DNA of 64,000 nt from Gemmatimonadota bacterium (GCA_022822445.1 JAJEBR010000124.1:1-64000); one strand, 5' to 3'. Counted from the first letter of the stretch, positions 29,908 to 39,979 are shown. Notes: generated from the letters alone by a model not told the origin. Made by a program: numbers and translations.

Positions 29908-30813
29908 TCAGGCGCGCGGGTGTGCCCCCTTGTACACCCGGCGGAGCCGCTCGCGGGAGGTGTGCGCGTAGATCCGGGTGGTCCCGAGCGAGGCGTGGCC
30001 CAGCAGCTCCTTGACCGCCATGAGGTCGGCGCCCGCGTCGAGAAGATGGGTCGCGAAGGTGTGGCGCAGCGAGTGCACGGAGAGCCCGGTTGCCGAGGCG
30101 CACTCGCCCAGCACGTCGCGGACCGTGCGCTGGATGTAGCGACCCGAGAGGCGCCGCCCGTGCCTGCCGACGAGGAGCGCGTCGCAGCCGGGCCGCGCGA
30201 CCTCGGCGCGGTGCGTGAGGTAGTGGCGGACGGCGGCCGCGGCCGCGGAGGTCACCGGGACGATGCGCTCCTTGCGCCCCTTGCCGAGCACGCGGAGCTG
30301 ACCGCGCTGCAGGTCCAGCGACCGGGTGTCGAGCGAGGTCAGTTCGGAGAGGCGGAGGCCGCTGCCGTAGAGGAGTTCCAGTATGGCGAGCAGGCGGGTC
30401 CGCGTGAGGTCGTCCCGCGCGGAGGCGGCGGCTTCGGCCCAGCTCAGCAGCCCCTGCATCTCCTCGCGGCGCACGTGGGCCGGGAGGGTGCGGTCGAGCT
30501 TCGGCCCGCGCACAAGGCGCGCCGGGTTGGCCGGGATCTCGCCTTCGCGGTGGAGGTGGCGGAAGAGGGCGCGGACCGCCGACAGTTTGCGCGCGATGGT
30601 TCGCGGCGCGAGACCGCGCCGGGTGGCGTCGCCGAGGAAGGCGCGGAGATCTCCCCGGGTGATGTCGCGCCAATGGTAGTCCGCGCGGCCGAGGTGGCAG
30701 CCGAGGAAGGCTTCGAGGTCGCGCAGGTCCCGCCGGTAGGCCGCGATGGTATGGGGAGACAGGTTGCGGCCGCTCTCCAGGTGGGCGAGGAAGTGCGCGA
30801 CCTGGGTGTTCAT
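29908..30813 (-). CDS. XerC/XerD-type tyrosine recombinase
   Basis: A 301-residue recombinase of Xer length. The N-terminal SAM-like domain opens FLAHLESGRNLSPHTIAAY. Catalytic residues lie in GSGLRLSEL (Arg), HSLRHTFATHL (His, Arg) and LLGHASLGTTRIYAH (His, Tyr). Xer enzymes resolve chromosome dimers at dif. Its ATG overlaps the trmFO stop (ATGA), which is a chromosomal housekeeping context and not a mobile one. XerC and XerD cannot be told apart here. Confidence 0.93.
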   Translation of the reverse strand: MNTQVAHFLAHLESGRNLSPHTIAAYRRDLRDLEAFLGCHLGRADYHWRDITRGDLRAFLGDATRRGLAPRTIARKLSAVRALFRHLHREGEIPANPARLVRGPKLDRTLPAHVRREEMQGLLSWAEAAASARDDLTRTRLLAILELLYGSGLRLSELTSLDTRSLDLQRGQLRVLGKGRKERIVPVTSAAAAAVRHYLTHRAEVARPGCDALLVGRHGRRLSGRYIQRTVRDVLGECASATGLSVHSLRHTFATHLLDAGADLMAVKELLGHASLGTTRIYAHTSRERLRRVYKGAHPRA

Positions 30814-32141
30814 GGCCTGGCATCCGCGGTTGTGGGCAGGAGCCCGTGTTCGGTGATCCAGTCGCGAAAACACGCATCAGCCCGGTCGGCGAGCGCTTGC
30901 CGGCGCAGCAATTTCTTCCTCGGCGCGCCCGGCAGCGGGTCCACCAGTCCCCAGTTGGAGTTCATCGGCTGAAAGGAATCCGGGTTCGCATCCCTCAGGT
31001 ACCGGTTGAGGCCGCCCAGCATCGTGACGCTCGGGGGCACCACGGGCTCGGTGCCGCTCATGACCCGGTCCAGGTTGATTCCCGCCAGGATGCCGGAGGC
31101 GGCCGATTCGGTGTACCCCTCCACCCCCGTGAGCTGTCCGGCGAAGAACAGGTCTTCCCGGCGGCGCGACGAACCGAAGGCGGTGAGGCAGCGCGGGAAG
31201 TTCAGGTAGGTGTTGCGGTGAATCGAGCCCCACCGCAGGAAATCCGCATTCGCCAGCCCGGGAATCATCGAGAAGACCCGGCGCTGCTCGCCGATCCGCA
31301 GGCGCGTCTGGAAGCCAACCAGATTCCACATCTGCCCGGCCCGGTCTTCCCGCCTGAGCTGGACGACCGCATGGGGGCGAGCGCCGGTGCGGGGATCCCG
31401 CAGCCCGACCGGCTTCATCGGCCCGAAGCGCAGTGTGTCGTGCCCCCGGGCCGCCATCACCTCGATCGGCAGGCACCCCTCGAAGTAGGGGACCTTGTCC
31501 CAGTCGTGTCCGTCGTGCACATCCGCTCCGCGGAGGGCGCCGAGAAAGGCGTCGTATTCCGCCTCGTCGAACGGGCAGTTCAAGTAGTCCGCCTCCTGCC
31601 CGTAGCGGCCGGCGGCAAAGACCAGGCCAGTGTCGAGCGAGTCGGCGTGAACAATCGGTGCGATCGCATCGTAGAAGGATAGACCGCCATCCCCCAGCTC
31701 CGTCCCGATGTCGTCCGCCAGCGCGGCCGAGGTGAGGGGGCCCGTCGCCACCACCACCGGGCCCTCCGGGATCGCCGTCGCCTCCTCGCGAGTGACGGAG
31801 ATGCCGGGATGGGACTCGACCGTTTGCGTGAGCGCGTTCGCGAAGAGATGCCGGTCGACGGCGAGCGCCGAGCCGGCGGGAACCCTGCTCTCGTCGGCGG
31901 CGGCCAGCAGCGCGGATTCGAGGCACCGCATCTCGCGCTTGAGCTGGCCGTGCGCGGTGGCCGGAAGCTCGCTCTTGAAGGAATTGGTGCAGACCAGCTC
32001 CCCGAGCGAGTCGGTCTGGTGAGCGGGCGTTCCTCGCACAGGGCGCATTTCCAGCAGCGTTACCGCGCGTCCGGCACGGGCCAGGGCCAGCGCCGCCTCG
32101 CATCCGGCCAGCCCGCCCCCGACCACCGTCGCAGTCTTCAA
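30810..32141 (-). CDS. trmFO: tRNA (uracil-54-C5)-methyltransferase TrmFO
   Basis: A 443-residue flavoprotein using methylenetetrahydrofolate to make ribothymidine 54. The FAD motif VVGGGLAGCEAA lies at the N-terminus, followed by TDSLGELVCTNSFKS and the C-terminal GLLPTT. A TTG start is chosen (opening LKTATVVGGG) because the open frame upstream is topA antisense-like sequence; GAGGG lies about 8 nt before it. It sits between topA (10 nt) and the Xer gene, an arrangement known in several phyla. Confidence 0.95.
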   Translation of the reverse strand: MKTATVVGGGLAGCEAALALARAGRAVTLLEMRPVRGTPAHQTDSLGELVCTNSFKSELPATAHGQLKREMRCLESALLAAADESRVPAGSALAVDRHLFANALTQTVESHPGISVTREEATAIPEGPVVVATGPLTSAALADDIGTELGDGGLSFYDAIAPIVHADSLDTGLVFAAGRYGQEADYLNCPFDEAEYDAFLGALRGADVHDGHDWDKVPYFEGCLPIEVMAARGHDTLRFGPMKPVGLRDPRTGARPHAVVQLRREDRAGQMWNLVGFQTRLRIGEQRRVFSMIPGLANADFLRWGSIHRNTYLNFPRCLTAFGSSRRREDLFFAGQLTGVEGYTESAASGILAGINLDRVMSGTEPVVPPSVTMLGGLNRYLRDANPDSFQPMNSNWGLVDPLPGAPRKKLLRRQALADRADACFRDWITEHGLLPTTADARP

Positions 32142-32151
32142 CCCGGTGCCC

Positions 32152-34818
32152 TCAGCGCCGCGCCGCGGAGGTCCGGCGCCTGCCTCCGGAGCGCCGGATC
32201 TTCTTCCGCTGGGCCGCTTCCGCCAGGAGCTCGACGGCCTGCTCGACGGTCGTGGCCGCCGGGTCCGCACCCCTGGGGACGCTCGCGTTGGCATTGCCGT
32301 CACTGATGTACGGTCCGTAGCGCCCCTCCAGGACACGGATGACGTCGCCGGTATCCGGGTGTGGGCCCAGCTCCTTGAGCACCGTTCGGGCGGGGCGCCG
32401 TGCCCTCTTCTTCTCCTGGGCGAGCAGGGTAAGCGCCTCGTCCAGCGTCACCTTGAAGATCCGGTCGGCGGACTCGAGGTTGCGGTATTCGCGTCCCCGC
32501 TGCACATACGGTCCGTACCGGCCCAGACCCGCCTTGACGGGCTCGCCGCTCTCCGGATCCTTGCCGAGGGTGCGGGGCAAGGAAAGAAGCCGCAACGCGA
32601 ACTCGAGCGTGACCTCGGACGGATCGACGCCCTGGGGGAGTCCGGCCCAGCGGGGCTTGCCCTTTCCTCTCGTGTCCCCCAACTGGACGTAGGGACCGTA
32701 CCGGCCCTTCCTGACGAAGACCGGCCGACCGGTCGCCGGGTCGGTGCCGATGGGTTCGCCGGCATCCCGGGGACTGTTCAGGAGCTCGGTGAGCTTGTCC
32801 AGGGTAAGCTCGTCGATGAGCAGCTCGTCGGGGATCGTCGCACGTACCGCGGCGTCTCCCTGCCCCCGTTGCGCGTAAACCGAGTTCCTCCCGATCCGGA
32901 TGCGGATGGGCTCACCGGTGTCCGGGTCAATGCCGGCGGTGACGGCCGGGTAGTCGATACCGGGGAGCGCCTGCTCGATCTCGCGGGCGAGGCCGGGCTT
33001 CGCTCCCTGTCCGTTGTAGAAGTCATGCAAGAAGCTCTCCGACTCGACTTCTCCCCTGGCGATGTCGTCCAGCACGTCTTCCATGCGGGCCGTGAAGCCG
33101 AGGTCCACATACTTCTCGAAGTGGGCACGCAGAAGCTGGTTGACCGCCATTCCGGTATAGGTGGGTACGAGGCTGCCGCCCCGTTTGCGCACGTAGTCGC
33201 GCTCCTGAATGGTGGAGATGGTCGGCGTGTAGGTGGACGGCCGACCGATCCCCTCCACTTCCAGCTTCCTGACCAGCGAAGCCTCCGTGTAGCGCGGCGG
33301 GGGCTTCGTCTCGCGGCGCTCGGGTTCGACGGAGCGCAGCACGACCCCGTGGCGGCCCGGGCCGGCCGGCGTGGCCTGCGCGTTGCCGGGACTTCCCTCC
33401 GCGTGGATCTCATCCCCCTCCTCGAGCTGGGGCAGGATCTGGTCTTTCTTCGGACCCCCGTAGGCCTTGAAGAACCCCGGGAAGCGCACCACCGAGCCCG
33501 TCGCCTGGAAGGTGTGGCCGACGCCGTCGATGGTGGCGACGACCTCCATGGTGGTGCGGTCCAATCTGGCGTCCGCCATCTGGGACGCGACCGTCCGGCT
33601 CCAGATCAGCCGGTAGAGGGCGAGCTCGCGGCGGTCCAGCAGCCGGGTCAGCCGGTCGGGCGTTCGGCTGATTTCGGTCGGTCGGATTCCCTCGTGGGCC
33701 TCCTGGGCGACCTTGGATCTGGTCCTGTAACGCCTGGGCCCCTGGTAGTAGTCGGCACCAAAGCTGGCCTCGATGTAGCGACCCGCGTCGCCCAGCGCCT
33801 TGTTGGAGAGCGTCACCGAGTCGGTCCGCATATAGGTGATGAGGCCCTCCCGGTCTCCGCCGCCCAGATCCACGCCTTCGTAGAGGCGCTGAGCGATGCT
33901 CATCGTCTGTCTGGGGGACATGCCCAAACGGCTGCTCGCCGCCTGCTGAAGGGTCGAGGTGGTGAACGGGGGCGCGGGCCGCTGAACGCTCGACTTGCGC
34001 TCGACCGAGCCGACCCGCCAGGGAACGGCGTCGAACGCGGCCTCGGCGATACGCGTCGCGGCATCCTCGCCGAGGGACAGCGCGCGCGACGACTCGCGAA
34101 TCCGACCGGTGCTGGAATCGAAGTCCTTGCCGGTGGCCAGCGCGCGGCCGCCAACCCTCGTCAGCACCGCGTTGAAGGCCTCGTCTCCTTCGGCGAGCGT
34201 GGCCTTCGCGCGCCAGAATTCGGACACGTGGAAGCGCTGGCGCTCCTCTTCCCTCTCCACGATCAGCCGCAATGCAACGCTCTGGACGCGTCCCGCGCTC
34301 AGCTTCGTCCGCACTTTCTTCCACAGCACCGGTGAGAGGCTGTAGCCGAAGAGGCGATCGAGGATGCGGCGCGCCTCCTGGGCCCGGACGAGTCTGTCGT
34401 CCACATCCCGCGGGTTCTTCAGCGCCGCCTGGATCGCGGGACGGGTGATTTCGTGAAAGGCGATGCGCCGAACCGGCACCCTGGGCTTCAAGACCTGAAG
34501 CAGGTGCCAGCTGATGGACTCGCCCTCGCGGTCTTCGTCGGTGGCGAGTACGATCTCGTCGGCACCGTCGAGCTTCGCCTTCAGGTCGCGCACGTGCCGC
34601 CTGCTCTCCGCCGGCACGACGTAGAACGGCCGGAATCCTCCTTCGGTATCGACGGCCAACCGGCCCCACGCCTTGTCGCGGATGGCCTTCGGCGTCTCGC
34701 CAGCCGTCCGGGGCAGGTCGCGGATGTGACCGTATGACGCCTCGACCCTGTACTCCGGTCCGAGGAATCTCTCGATGGTCTTGGCCTTCGCGGGCGACTC
34801 CACAATCACCAGCTTCAC
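32152..34818 (-). CDS. topA: DNA topoisomerase I
   Basis: An 888-residue type IA topoisomerase from a GTG that overlaps the aroK stop (GTGA). The Toprim domain starts VIVESPAKAKTIERFLG with ATDEDREGE; the active-site tyrosine is in GLITYMRTDS. The C-terminus has no cysteine zinc ribbons. It instead carries four related modules around GRNSVYAQRG, GRYGPYVQLG, GRYGPYVQRG and GRYGPYISDG, and ends in a basic tail (RRSGGRRRTSAARR). It relaxes negative supercoils. Confidence 0.96.
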   Translation of the reverse strand: MKLVIVESPAKAKTIERFLGPEYRVEASYGHIRDLPRTAGETPKAIRDKAWGRLAVDTEGGFRPFYVVPAESRRHVRDLKAKLDGADEIVLATDEDREGESISWHLLQVLKPRVPVRRIAFHEITRPAIQAALKNPRDVDDRLVRAQEARRILDRLFGYSLSPVLWKKVRTKLSAGRVQSVALRLIVEREEERQRFHVSEFWRAKATLAEGDEAFNAVLTRVGGRALATGKDFDSSTGRIRESSRALSLGEDAATRIAEAAFDAVPWRVGSVERKSSVQRPAPPFTTSTLQQAASSRLGMSPRQTMSIAQRLYEGVDLGGGDREGLITYMRTDSVTLSNKALGDAGRYIEASFGADYYQGPRRYRTRSKVAQEAHEGIRPTEISRTPDRLTRLLDRRELALYRLIWSRTVASQMADARLDRTTMEVVATIDGVGHTFQATGSVVRFPGFFKAYGGPKKDQILPQLEEGDEIHAEGSPGNAQATPAGPGRHGVVLRSVEPERRETKPPPRYTEASLVRKLEVEGIGRPSTYTPTISTIQERDYVRKRGGSLVPTYTGMAVNQLLRAHFEKYVDLGFTARMEDVLDDIARGEVESESFLHDFYNGQGAKPGLAREIEQALPGIDYPAVTAGIDPDTGEPIRIRIGRNSVYAQRGQGDAAVRATIPDELLIDELTLDKLTELLNSPRDAGEPIGTDPATGRPVFVRKGRYGPYVQLGDTRGKGKPRWAGLPQGVDPSEVTLEFALRLLSLPRTLGKDPESGEPVKAGLGRYGPYVQRGREYRNLESADRIFKVTLDEALTLLAQEKKRARRPARTVLKELGPHPDTGDVIRVLEGRYGPYISDGNANASVPRGADPAATTVEQAVELLAEAAQRKKIRRSGGRRRTSAARR

Positions 34819-35429
34819 GCGGATTCTTCCCTTTCCGTGTGCCCCCCGTGCCTTTCCCGGTCTCTTGCGCGGGGGGCAATCCGTTTTAGAATGTCGCCGG
34901 CGACTTCGTCCGGCGTCCTGTGCTCCGTGTCGATCTCGATGTCGCCCCGACGGTAGTGTTCCCTCCGCTGGGCCAGAAGCGACTCGGCCGCGGCAAGCCG
35001 ATCGGCGACCTCCAGAAGAGGCCTCGGGGTGACGCAGGCCGCAATCCGGGCCAGCGCCGTCGCGGCGCTCACGCGGAGCCAAACCGACACAGTGCCGTCG
35101 GTCAGCAGCTCCATGTGGCCCGGTTCCGCAGGCCACCCACCTCCGACGGCAACGACGACACGGCGGCGGCGCAGAACCTCCCCGCCCGCGTCGGATTCGA
35201 GGCGGCGGAAGGCGTCGAGTCCGCGCCCGCGGATGATCTCGTCGACCGGGTTTCCCGCCCGCCCGGCGACCTCGTCGTCCAGGTCGATGAAGGTCCAGCC
35301 GAGCCGGTCGGCCACGATCGGACCCACTGTCGACTTGCCCGCACCCATGAATCCGATGATCACGAGTCGTTCGACCGAACCCGGCTCGAGCGATGATTCG
35401 GCTCGCCGCTTCCGCGCCAGCGTCGTCAT
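34815..35429 (-). CDS. aroK: Shikimate kinase
   Basis: A 204-residue kinase with Walker A GFMGAGKST, FIDLDDEV binding shikimate, GGG motif VGGGWPAE, and RPLLE in the lid. It phosphorylates shikimate at O3 in the aromatic pathway. The start overlaps the aroC stop and the stop overlaps the topA GTG. The C-terminal extension (ARDRERHGGHTEREESA) is basic and may be disordered. Confidence 0.95.
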   Translation of the reverse strand: MTTLARKRRAESSLEPGSVERLVIIGFMGAGKSTVGPIVADRLGWTFIDLDDEVAGRAGNPVDEIIRGRGLDAFRRLESDAGGEVLRRRRVVVAVGGGWPAEPGHMELLTDGTVSVWLRVSAATALARIAACVTPRPLLEVADRLAAAESLLAQRREHYRRGDIEIDTEHRTPDEVAGDILKRIAPRARDRERHGGHTEREESA

Positions 35430-36676
35430 CTGTTCTCGGCCTCCCGCGGACCGTCGGCATCCCGCTCGCGGAACCCTCTGTTCACAAGGTGCTCCACATA
35501 GGAGTCCAGGTTCCGGCGCAGCTCGCCGAGGGAATCGCCTCCGAATTTCTCGAGGATCGCGTCGGCGGCCACGAGCGCGGCCATCGCTTCAGCGACGACC
35601 GCGGCCGCCGGCACAGCGCACACGTCGCTTCGTTCCACGGTCGCCACCTGGGAGCTGCCGTCCCTGAGGTCCACGCTCGGCAACCGCTTCTTCAGAAGGG
35701 TGGAAATCGGCTTCATCGCACCGCGCACCACCAGCGGCGCACCCGTCGTGATCCCGCCCTCCAGGCCGCCGGCGCGGTTGCCGACACGTCCGAACCCTCC
35801 GGCGCGGCGCTCGGCCTCGTTGCGGTGGATGGCATCGTGGACCCGCGATCCCGGGCGCCCCGCGTTGGTGAAGGCCGGGCCGATCTCCACCCCCTTGACT
35901 GCGTGGACCGACATCACCGCCTGCGCGAGCCGTCCGTCCAGCTTGCGATCCCACGACACATGGCTGCCGAGCCCAACCGGCAGGCCCCGCACCACGACCT
36001 CGAAGCATCCGCCCACCGTGTCGCCCTCCTCCCGGGCGGCGTCGATGGCGGCGATCATTGCCGCTTCCGCGTAGGGGTCGAGCGTGCGCAGAGGCGACGT
36101 GTCCACCGCCGCGTTCAGGTCGGCGGGCAGCGCGTCAGGGACCCCGGCCTCGGCGCTCCCGATTCGCGTGACGTGGCTGCCGACCGTCACGCCGAGTTCC
36201 CGCAGCAGTGTGCGGGCGACCGCGCCGCAGGCGACCCGGGCAGCGGTCTCGCGGGCGGAAGCCCTTTCCAGGACATCCCTGGCGTCGCGGCGGTCGTACT
36301 TGAGGACCCCCGTGAGGTCCGCATGCCCCGGACGGGGAAGATAGACCGGCCGCAGCGCCTTTGGATTGATGTCGGGCTGCGGCGGGCCGAGCGCCATCGC
36401 CGTGGTCCAGTTCTTCCAGTCGCGGTTCCATATCACCATGGACAAAGGGGAGCCCAGGGTGACGCCCAGCCGAAGGCCTGAAATGATCTCTGCACGGTCC
36501 GATTCGATCTGCATGCGCCGCCCTCTGCCGTAACCGCCCTGGCGCCGTAGCAGGTCGGGGTCGATGTCTGCGGCAGGGTTCAGTGGCAGACCCGCCGGCA
36601 CCCCCTCCACGACGGCCACGAGGCCGCGGCCGTGGGATTCCCCGGCCGTGTGAAACGACAGGTGTTTGAGTGACAT
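35426..36676 (-). CDS. aroC: Chorismate synthase
   Basis: A 416-residue enzyme converting EPSP to chorismate with reduced FMN. Signatures: FHTAGESHGRGLVAVVEGVPAG, GRGRRMQIESDRAEI, RPGHADLTG and RDARDVLERASARETAARV. The start at MSLKHLSFHT is preferred; an upstream in-frame ATG at 36742 would add 22 unrelated residues. It overlaps aroK by four bases. Confidence 0.95.
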   Translation of the reverse strand: MSLKHLSFHTAGESHGRGLVAVVEGVPAGLPLNPAADIDPDLLRRQGGYGRGRRMQIESDRAEIISGLRLGVTLGSPLSMVIWNRDWKNWTTAMALGPPQPDINPKALRPVYLPRPGHADLTGVLKYDRRDARDVLERASARETAARVACGAVARTLLRELGVTVGSHVTRIGSAEAGVPDALPADLNAAVDTSPLRTLDPYAEAAMIAAIDAAREEGDTVGGCFEVVVRGLPVGLGSHVSWDRKLDGRLAQAVMSVHAVKGVEIGPAFTNAGRPGSRVHDAIHRNEAERRAGGFGRVGNRAGGLEGGITTGAPLVVRGAMKPISTLLKKRLPSVDLRDGSSQVATVERSDVCAVPAAAVVAEAMAALVAADAILEKFGGDSLGELRRNLDSYVEHLVNRGFRERDADGPREAENR

Positions 36677-36751
36677 CAGTGGCCTGGGCGATGGCGGTTT
36701 CCGGGCGGCGAACGGGGCCGCAGGGCTGTCCATAGATAGCAAAGGCCCCGT

Positions 36752-38161
36752 TCACGGGGAAGCTCCGGGGACGATCGTCGGCGTCACCATGATGAGGAGA
36801 TCGCGCTGGACCGAGGACTTTCTCCCCGTGGCGAACAACCGTCCGACCAGGGGCAGATCCATCAGGAGCGGGATGCCCGATCGGACCTCTCCCGCCTCGG
36901 TGACCGTCAATCCGCCGATCACCACGGTCTCGCCGTCCTTCAGGAGCACCTGCGATTCGGCCTTCTGTCTCCGAAAGGTGAGCCCCACATCCGACGGTGC
37001 CAGGTCCGCCGAGGACCGCTCCGCGGAAAGGTCGAGGAGAATGTCGCCGCTGTCGGTAATACGCGGAGACACTTCCAGTATTACCCCAGTCTCCATGTAG
37101 TCCACGGTCGCCACCGGAAGGCCTCCCGGGGCTCCCTCTCCCGCGGCCCCCTGCAACTGAGCTCCCGCGTCGATCACGCGCACCGGAGTCTCCTCCCCCA
37201 CCAGGATCCTCGCGGTGCGATTGTCCATCACGCGAACGGACGGCTGCGCCTCCACATCGGTGAGTTCGATCGCGTCGAGCGCGTCGATGAAGCCGACCAG
37301 CGTGCCCCGCCCGAGGACCAGAGACGTGAGGACGGACAGCGTCGGTCCCACGATCCGGTCGGCGGCGTTGCCCAGCGCGGCGATGGAGTTGCCACCGAGC
37401 GCCACCACGTCGGTGCCTCTCGGGACCTGCTCCTCGGGGAGCGTGAGGACCCCGTCGCCATCGGTATCGGCGACTCCGGGCGTGAGGAGATTGAGCTGGT
37501 TGCCCCGGGTGTCCTTCAGGTCATAGGTAATGCCGAATCCCTCCAGCCCGGTGCGATTGATGAAGATGATCTTGGCCGCTATGTCCACCTGCCTGACGCG
37601 CACGTCGAGTTCCCCCACCATCTGGGCAACCGTCTCCAGCACACGTGGAATGTCGGTCACAACCAGCGTATTGGTCGCAATGCCCACCGATGTTCTCCCA
37701 CGCTCCGTCAGGAGCGCCGCGGCCAGAACTTCAAGTTCGGCTGCTTCCACATAGCTGACCTGAAAGGTCCTCGTGGCCACCGGCACGACGGCCTCGTTCT
37801 CGAAGAGCTGTCCGGCATCCTCCACACGGATGATTCCGTCTTCCTGCTCGCGGACGACGAGGCCGTAGGCTTCCACGAGTGCCCGCAGCGCGACGTCCCA
37901 CGGTTGTCCTCGGATCTCGGCGGACAGGAGCCCATCCACCCGTGCACCTGCCACGATGGAGCGCCCCGAGAACTCGGCGAAGGCGAAGAGGACATCGCGA
38001 ATCGGTGTCTCATAGAAGGACACTGCGATGGAGTCCTGCGTCGGTTGCGCCAGGGAGACGGGCGTGGGGGCGGAGGCGTGGGCGGGCTCCGGAGCGGCAC
38101 CCGCATGAAAGAGGACAAGTGCGATGCCCCCGGCCACCCGGAAGCCGTTCCGACCGCTCAT
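36752..38161 (-). CDS. pilQ: Type IV pilus secretin PilQ
   Basis: A 469-residue secretin, short for PilQ because the N-terminal AMIN domains are absent. A signal peptide is followed by an STN-like domain (about 45-115, ISVSFYETPIRDVLFAFAEFSG), one N1/KH-type domain, and the secretin barrel with VEAQPSVRVMDNRTARI and GGLTVTEAGEVRSGIPLLMDLPLVGRLF. It forms the outer-membrane pore for the pilus. The ATG overlaps the stop of the PilP-like gene. Confidence 0.92.
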   Translation of the reverse strand: MSGRNGFRVAGGIALVLFHAGAAPEPAHASAPTPVSLAQPTQDSIAVSFYETPIRDVLFAFAEFSGRSIVAGARVDGLLSAEIRGQPWDVALRALVEAYGLVVREQEDGIIRVEDAGQLFENEAVVPVATRTFQVSYVEAAELEVLAAALLTERGRTSVGIATNTLVVTDIPRVLETVAQMVGELDVRVRQVDIAAKIIFINRTGLEGFGITYDLKDTRGNQLNLLTPGVADTDGDGVLTLPEEQVPRGTDVVALGGNSIAALGNAADRIVGPTLSVLTSLVLGRGTLVGFIDALDAIELTDVEAQPSVRVMDNRTARILVGEETPVRVIDAGAQLQGAAGEGAPGGLPVATVDYMETGVILEVSPRITDSGDILLDLSAERSSADLAPSDVGLTFRRQKAESQVLLKDGETVVIGGLTVTEAGEVRSGIPLLMDLPLVGRLFATGRKSSVQRDLLIMVTPTIVPGASP

Positions 38162-38676
38162 CGGGCACCTCGCCGGACCGCCGGCTGTTCAAGGATCCGT
38201 CGCTCGATCCCCGCCGGTCCCTCGACCTCAACGACGACCTGACGCTCCCGGATTGAGAGGATCCGCATGTTCTCGATTCGGTCGCCGAGGCGCACCCGGT
38301 AGGTGCCGCCGGCCACACCGGCACCCACGCCACCCTCGTCCGCCCGACCGCGCGCAACCCGGACGACAGCCACGCTCAGTCGCGGATCGGCGTGGCTGAT
38401 GATTCCCAGAACCTCAGCATCCAGGGAGGCGACACTCTCCGGGCGCGCCTGGAAGGGCGCCGGCAGGAAGGGGTCCCGCCGCCCTGCGACCACATAGCTG
38501 AAGTTGTCGCGCTCCCACCTCGGCGGGCTCCCCGGCGCCGGCGTCTCCAGGGGGGAGCCGTCCGGGTCCACGGAGGCGCTGTCATCGCGCTCACCTGCCG
38601 GAGTCTGGATCTCCGCCAAGGTGCCGGTCACGAGAATGGGCCACAGGAGAATCGTACTCGTCAGAATTCCTTTCAT
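38158..38676 (-). CDS. PilP-like periplasmic pilus assembly protein
   Basis: A 172-residue protein with a signal peptide, a Pro-rich linker (GSPLETPAPGSPPRWER), then a small beta domain with RRDPFLPAPF, LLGIIS-like EVLGIISHAD, YRVRLGDRIENMRI and VVEVEGPAGIERR. This is the PilP/GspC homology-region layout linking the inner-membrane PilNO ring to PilQ. It is named from position between pilO and pilQ and this layout; sequence similarity by eye is modest. Confidence 0.7.
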   Translation of the reverse strand: MKGILTSTILLWPILVTGTLAEIQTPAGERDDSASVDPDGSPLETPAPGSPPRWERDNFSYVVAGRRDPFLPAPFQARPESVASLDAEVLGIISHADPRLSVAVVRVARGRADEGGVGAGVAGGTYRVRLGDRIENMRILSIRERQVVVEVEGPAGIERRILEQPAVRRGAR

Positions 38677-38686
38677 GTCTTGCTCC

Positions 38687-39295
38687 TCACATTCCGTCGT
38701 TCAGTTCGGGACTTCCGCCCCTTGGGTTTGTCTTTACCCGGAGGCGCATCCGGAAACTGGCCACCACGGTGACCTGTCCACGCCCGCTGGCATCCGGGAC
38801 GGTACTCTCTGAGGCAATGATCACGTCGTCGGCCACGGCTATGTGGGCCAGGGATCCCACGCCCGTAATGAACGCCCCGATCGCGTGGTAGCTCCCGCGG
38901 ACCCCCAGCTGGTAGCTCCAGAGTTCGTATGGTTCGCCCGGTTCGGGAGGTTCGGGACGGAACGTCGTCATTTCGACGCCCGCTTGGCGCTCCGCCGCTG
39001 TGACCGCCTCCATCAGGGCCGGGACCTCGTCCCCCGAAGGAATGAGCACTTCCAGCTGTTCGGCCATCTGCTCGTAGGCCGCGAGTCTCTCGGCGAGCGA
39101 AGACCCGTCCGGTTTCGAATCATCGGCAACCTGCCGGATCCCCTCCAGCAACCCCTGGAGCCTGGCCTCCCGGCTCCGCGTCTCCTCCGCCCTGGGCGCG
39201 TGGGAATAGGTGTGCATGAGGTACACTCCGGTGAGCGCAAGACACGCCAGCGACACTGCGCTCTTTCGGACCGAGCCCTGCGGTACAAGCTTCAT
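38687..39295 (-). CDS. pilO: PilO-like inner-membrane alignment protein
   Basis: A 202-residue protein with one transmembrane helix (residues 12-27), a coiled coil (EETRSREARLQGLLEGI), and a ferredoxin-like periplasmic domain (LGVRGSYHAIGAFITGVGSL). It pairs with PilN in the alignment complex. Start overlaps pilN (ATGA). Confidence 0.85.
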   Translation of the reverse strand: MKLVPQGSVRKSAVSLACLALTGVYLMHTYSHAPRAEETRSREARLQGLLEGIRQVADDSKPDGSSLAERLAAYEQMAEQLEVLIPSGDEVPALMEAVTAAERQAGVEMTTFRPEPPEPGEPYELWSYQLGVRGSYHAIGAFITGVGSLAHIAVADDVIIASESTVPDASGRGQVTVVASFRMRLRVKTNPRGGSPELNDGM

Positions 39296-39957
39296 CTCCG
39301 GCCCCCCAACGGCGCCGCCGACCCCAGAACCTCCGGCCGCGAGTCCCGATAGTCGGCCTCGAGGACGAAGAAGTAGGTGCTCTGCGGCTCTCCGGAATCG
39401 ACCGACGGCTCCGTCAGGTGTTCGGTACTCACCAGGCGCACGTCGTGGATGAAGTCGGACGACTCCATGCCATCCCAAAAGCTGGAAAGGGTGAAGTTGT
39501 CGAAGGTCTTGCCTTCGACCCGGAATCGGACCCTGCCCTCTTCCGCAGACAGCTGTGCGATCTGGACGAGCCATGCCTCGCGCGGCAGGGCCCTCGCCAC
39601 TTCGTCGAGCAGCCGCGGCCAGACATACCGCCTGGCATCGAAGTTCCGGATGACGGCAACCCGCGCCCTCGCGGTGTCGAGCCTGGCGGCGACCGACTGT
39701 GCCTCCCTGGTGAGCACGACGGTTCGCGCCGAATCCAGCACGGCGGTCTCCAGCGCCGAGTCCAGTTCAATTGCTCGCTCGCGTCCGGCAAACAAAAGCC
39801 ACACGGCGAATGTAGCGGAAAGGACGACGATCGAGCCCGACGCCAGGACCCAGGGATCCTGCAGGAGGAACCGCAGCGGCTTGCGCGGCACCGGGGTCGA
39901 GGAAACGCGCCTGTTCCCCTGCGTGCTGCTCCGTGGAAGAAGGTCGACTTCAATCAT
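39292..39957 (-). CDS. pilN: PilN-like inner-membrane alignment protein
   Basis: A 221-residue bitopic protein. The N-terminus MIEVDLLPRS is the PilN motif that binds PilM (usual form INLLP). A transmembrane helix lies near 38-56, then a coiled coil, then a periplasmic ferredoxin-like part. It lies 22 nt after pilM. Confidence 0.88.
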   Translation of the reverse strand: MIEVDLLPRSSTQGNRRVSSTPVPRKPLRFLLQDPWVLASGSIVVLSATFAVWLLFAGRERAIELDSALETAVLDSARTVVLTREAQSVAARLDTARARVAVIRNFDARRYVWPRLLDEVARALPREAWLVQIAQLSAEEGRVRFRVEGKTFDNFTLSSFWDGMESSDFIHDVRLVSTEHLTEPSVDSGEPQSTYFFVLEADYRDSRPEVLGSAAPLGGRR

Positions 39958-39979
39958 GAGTGCATCGTCCCCAATCGTG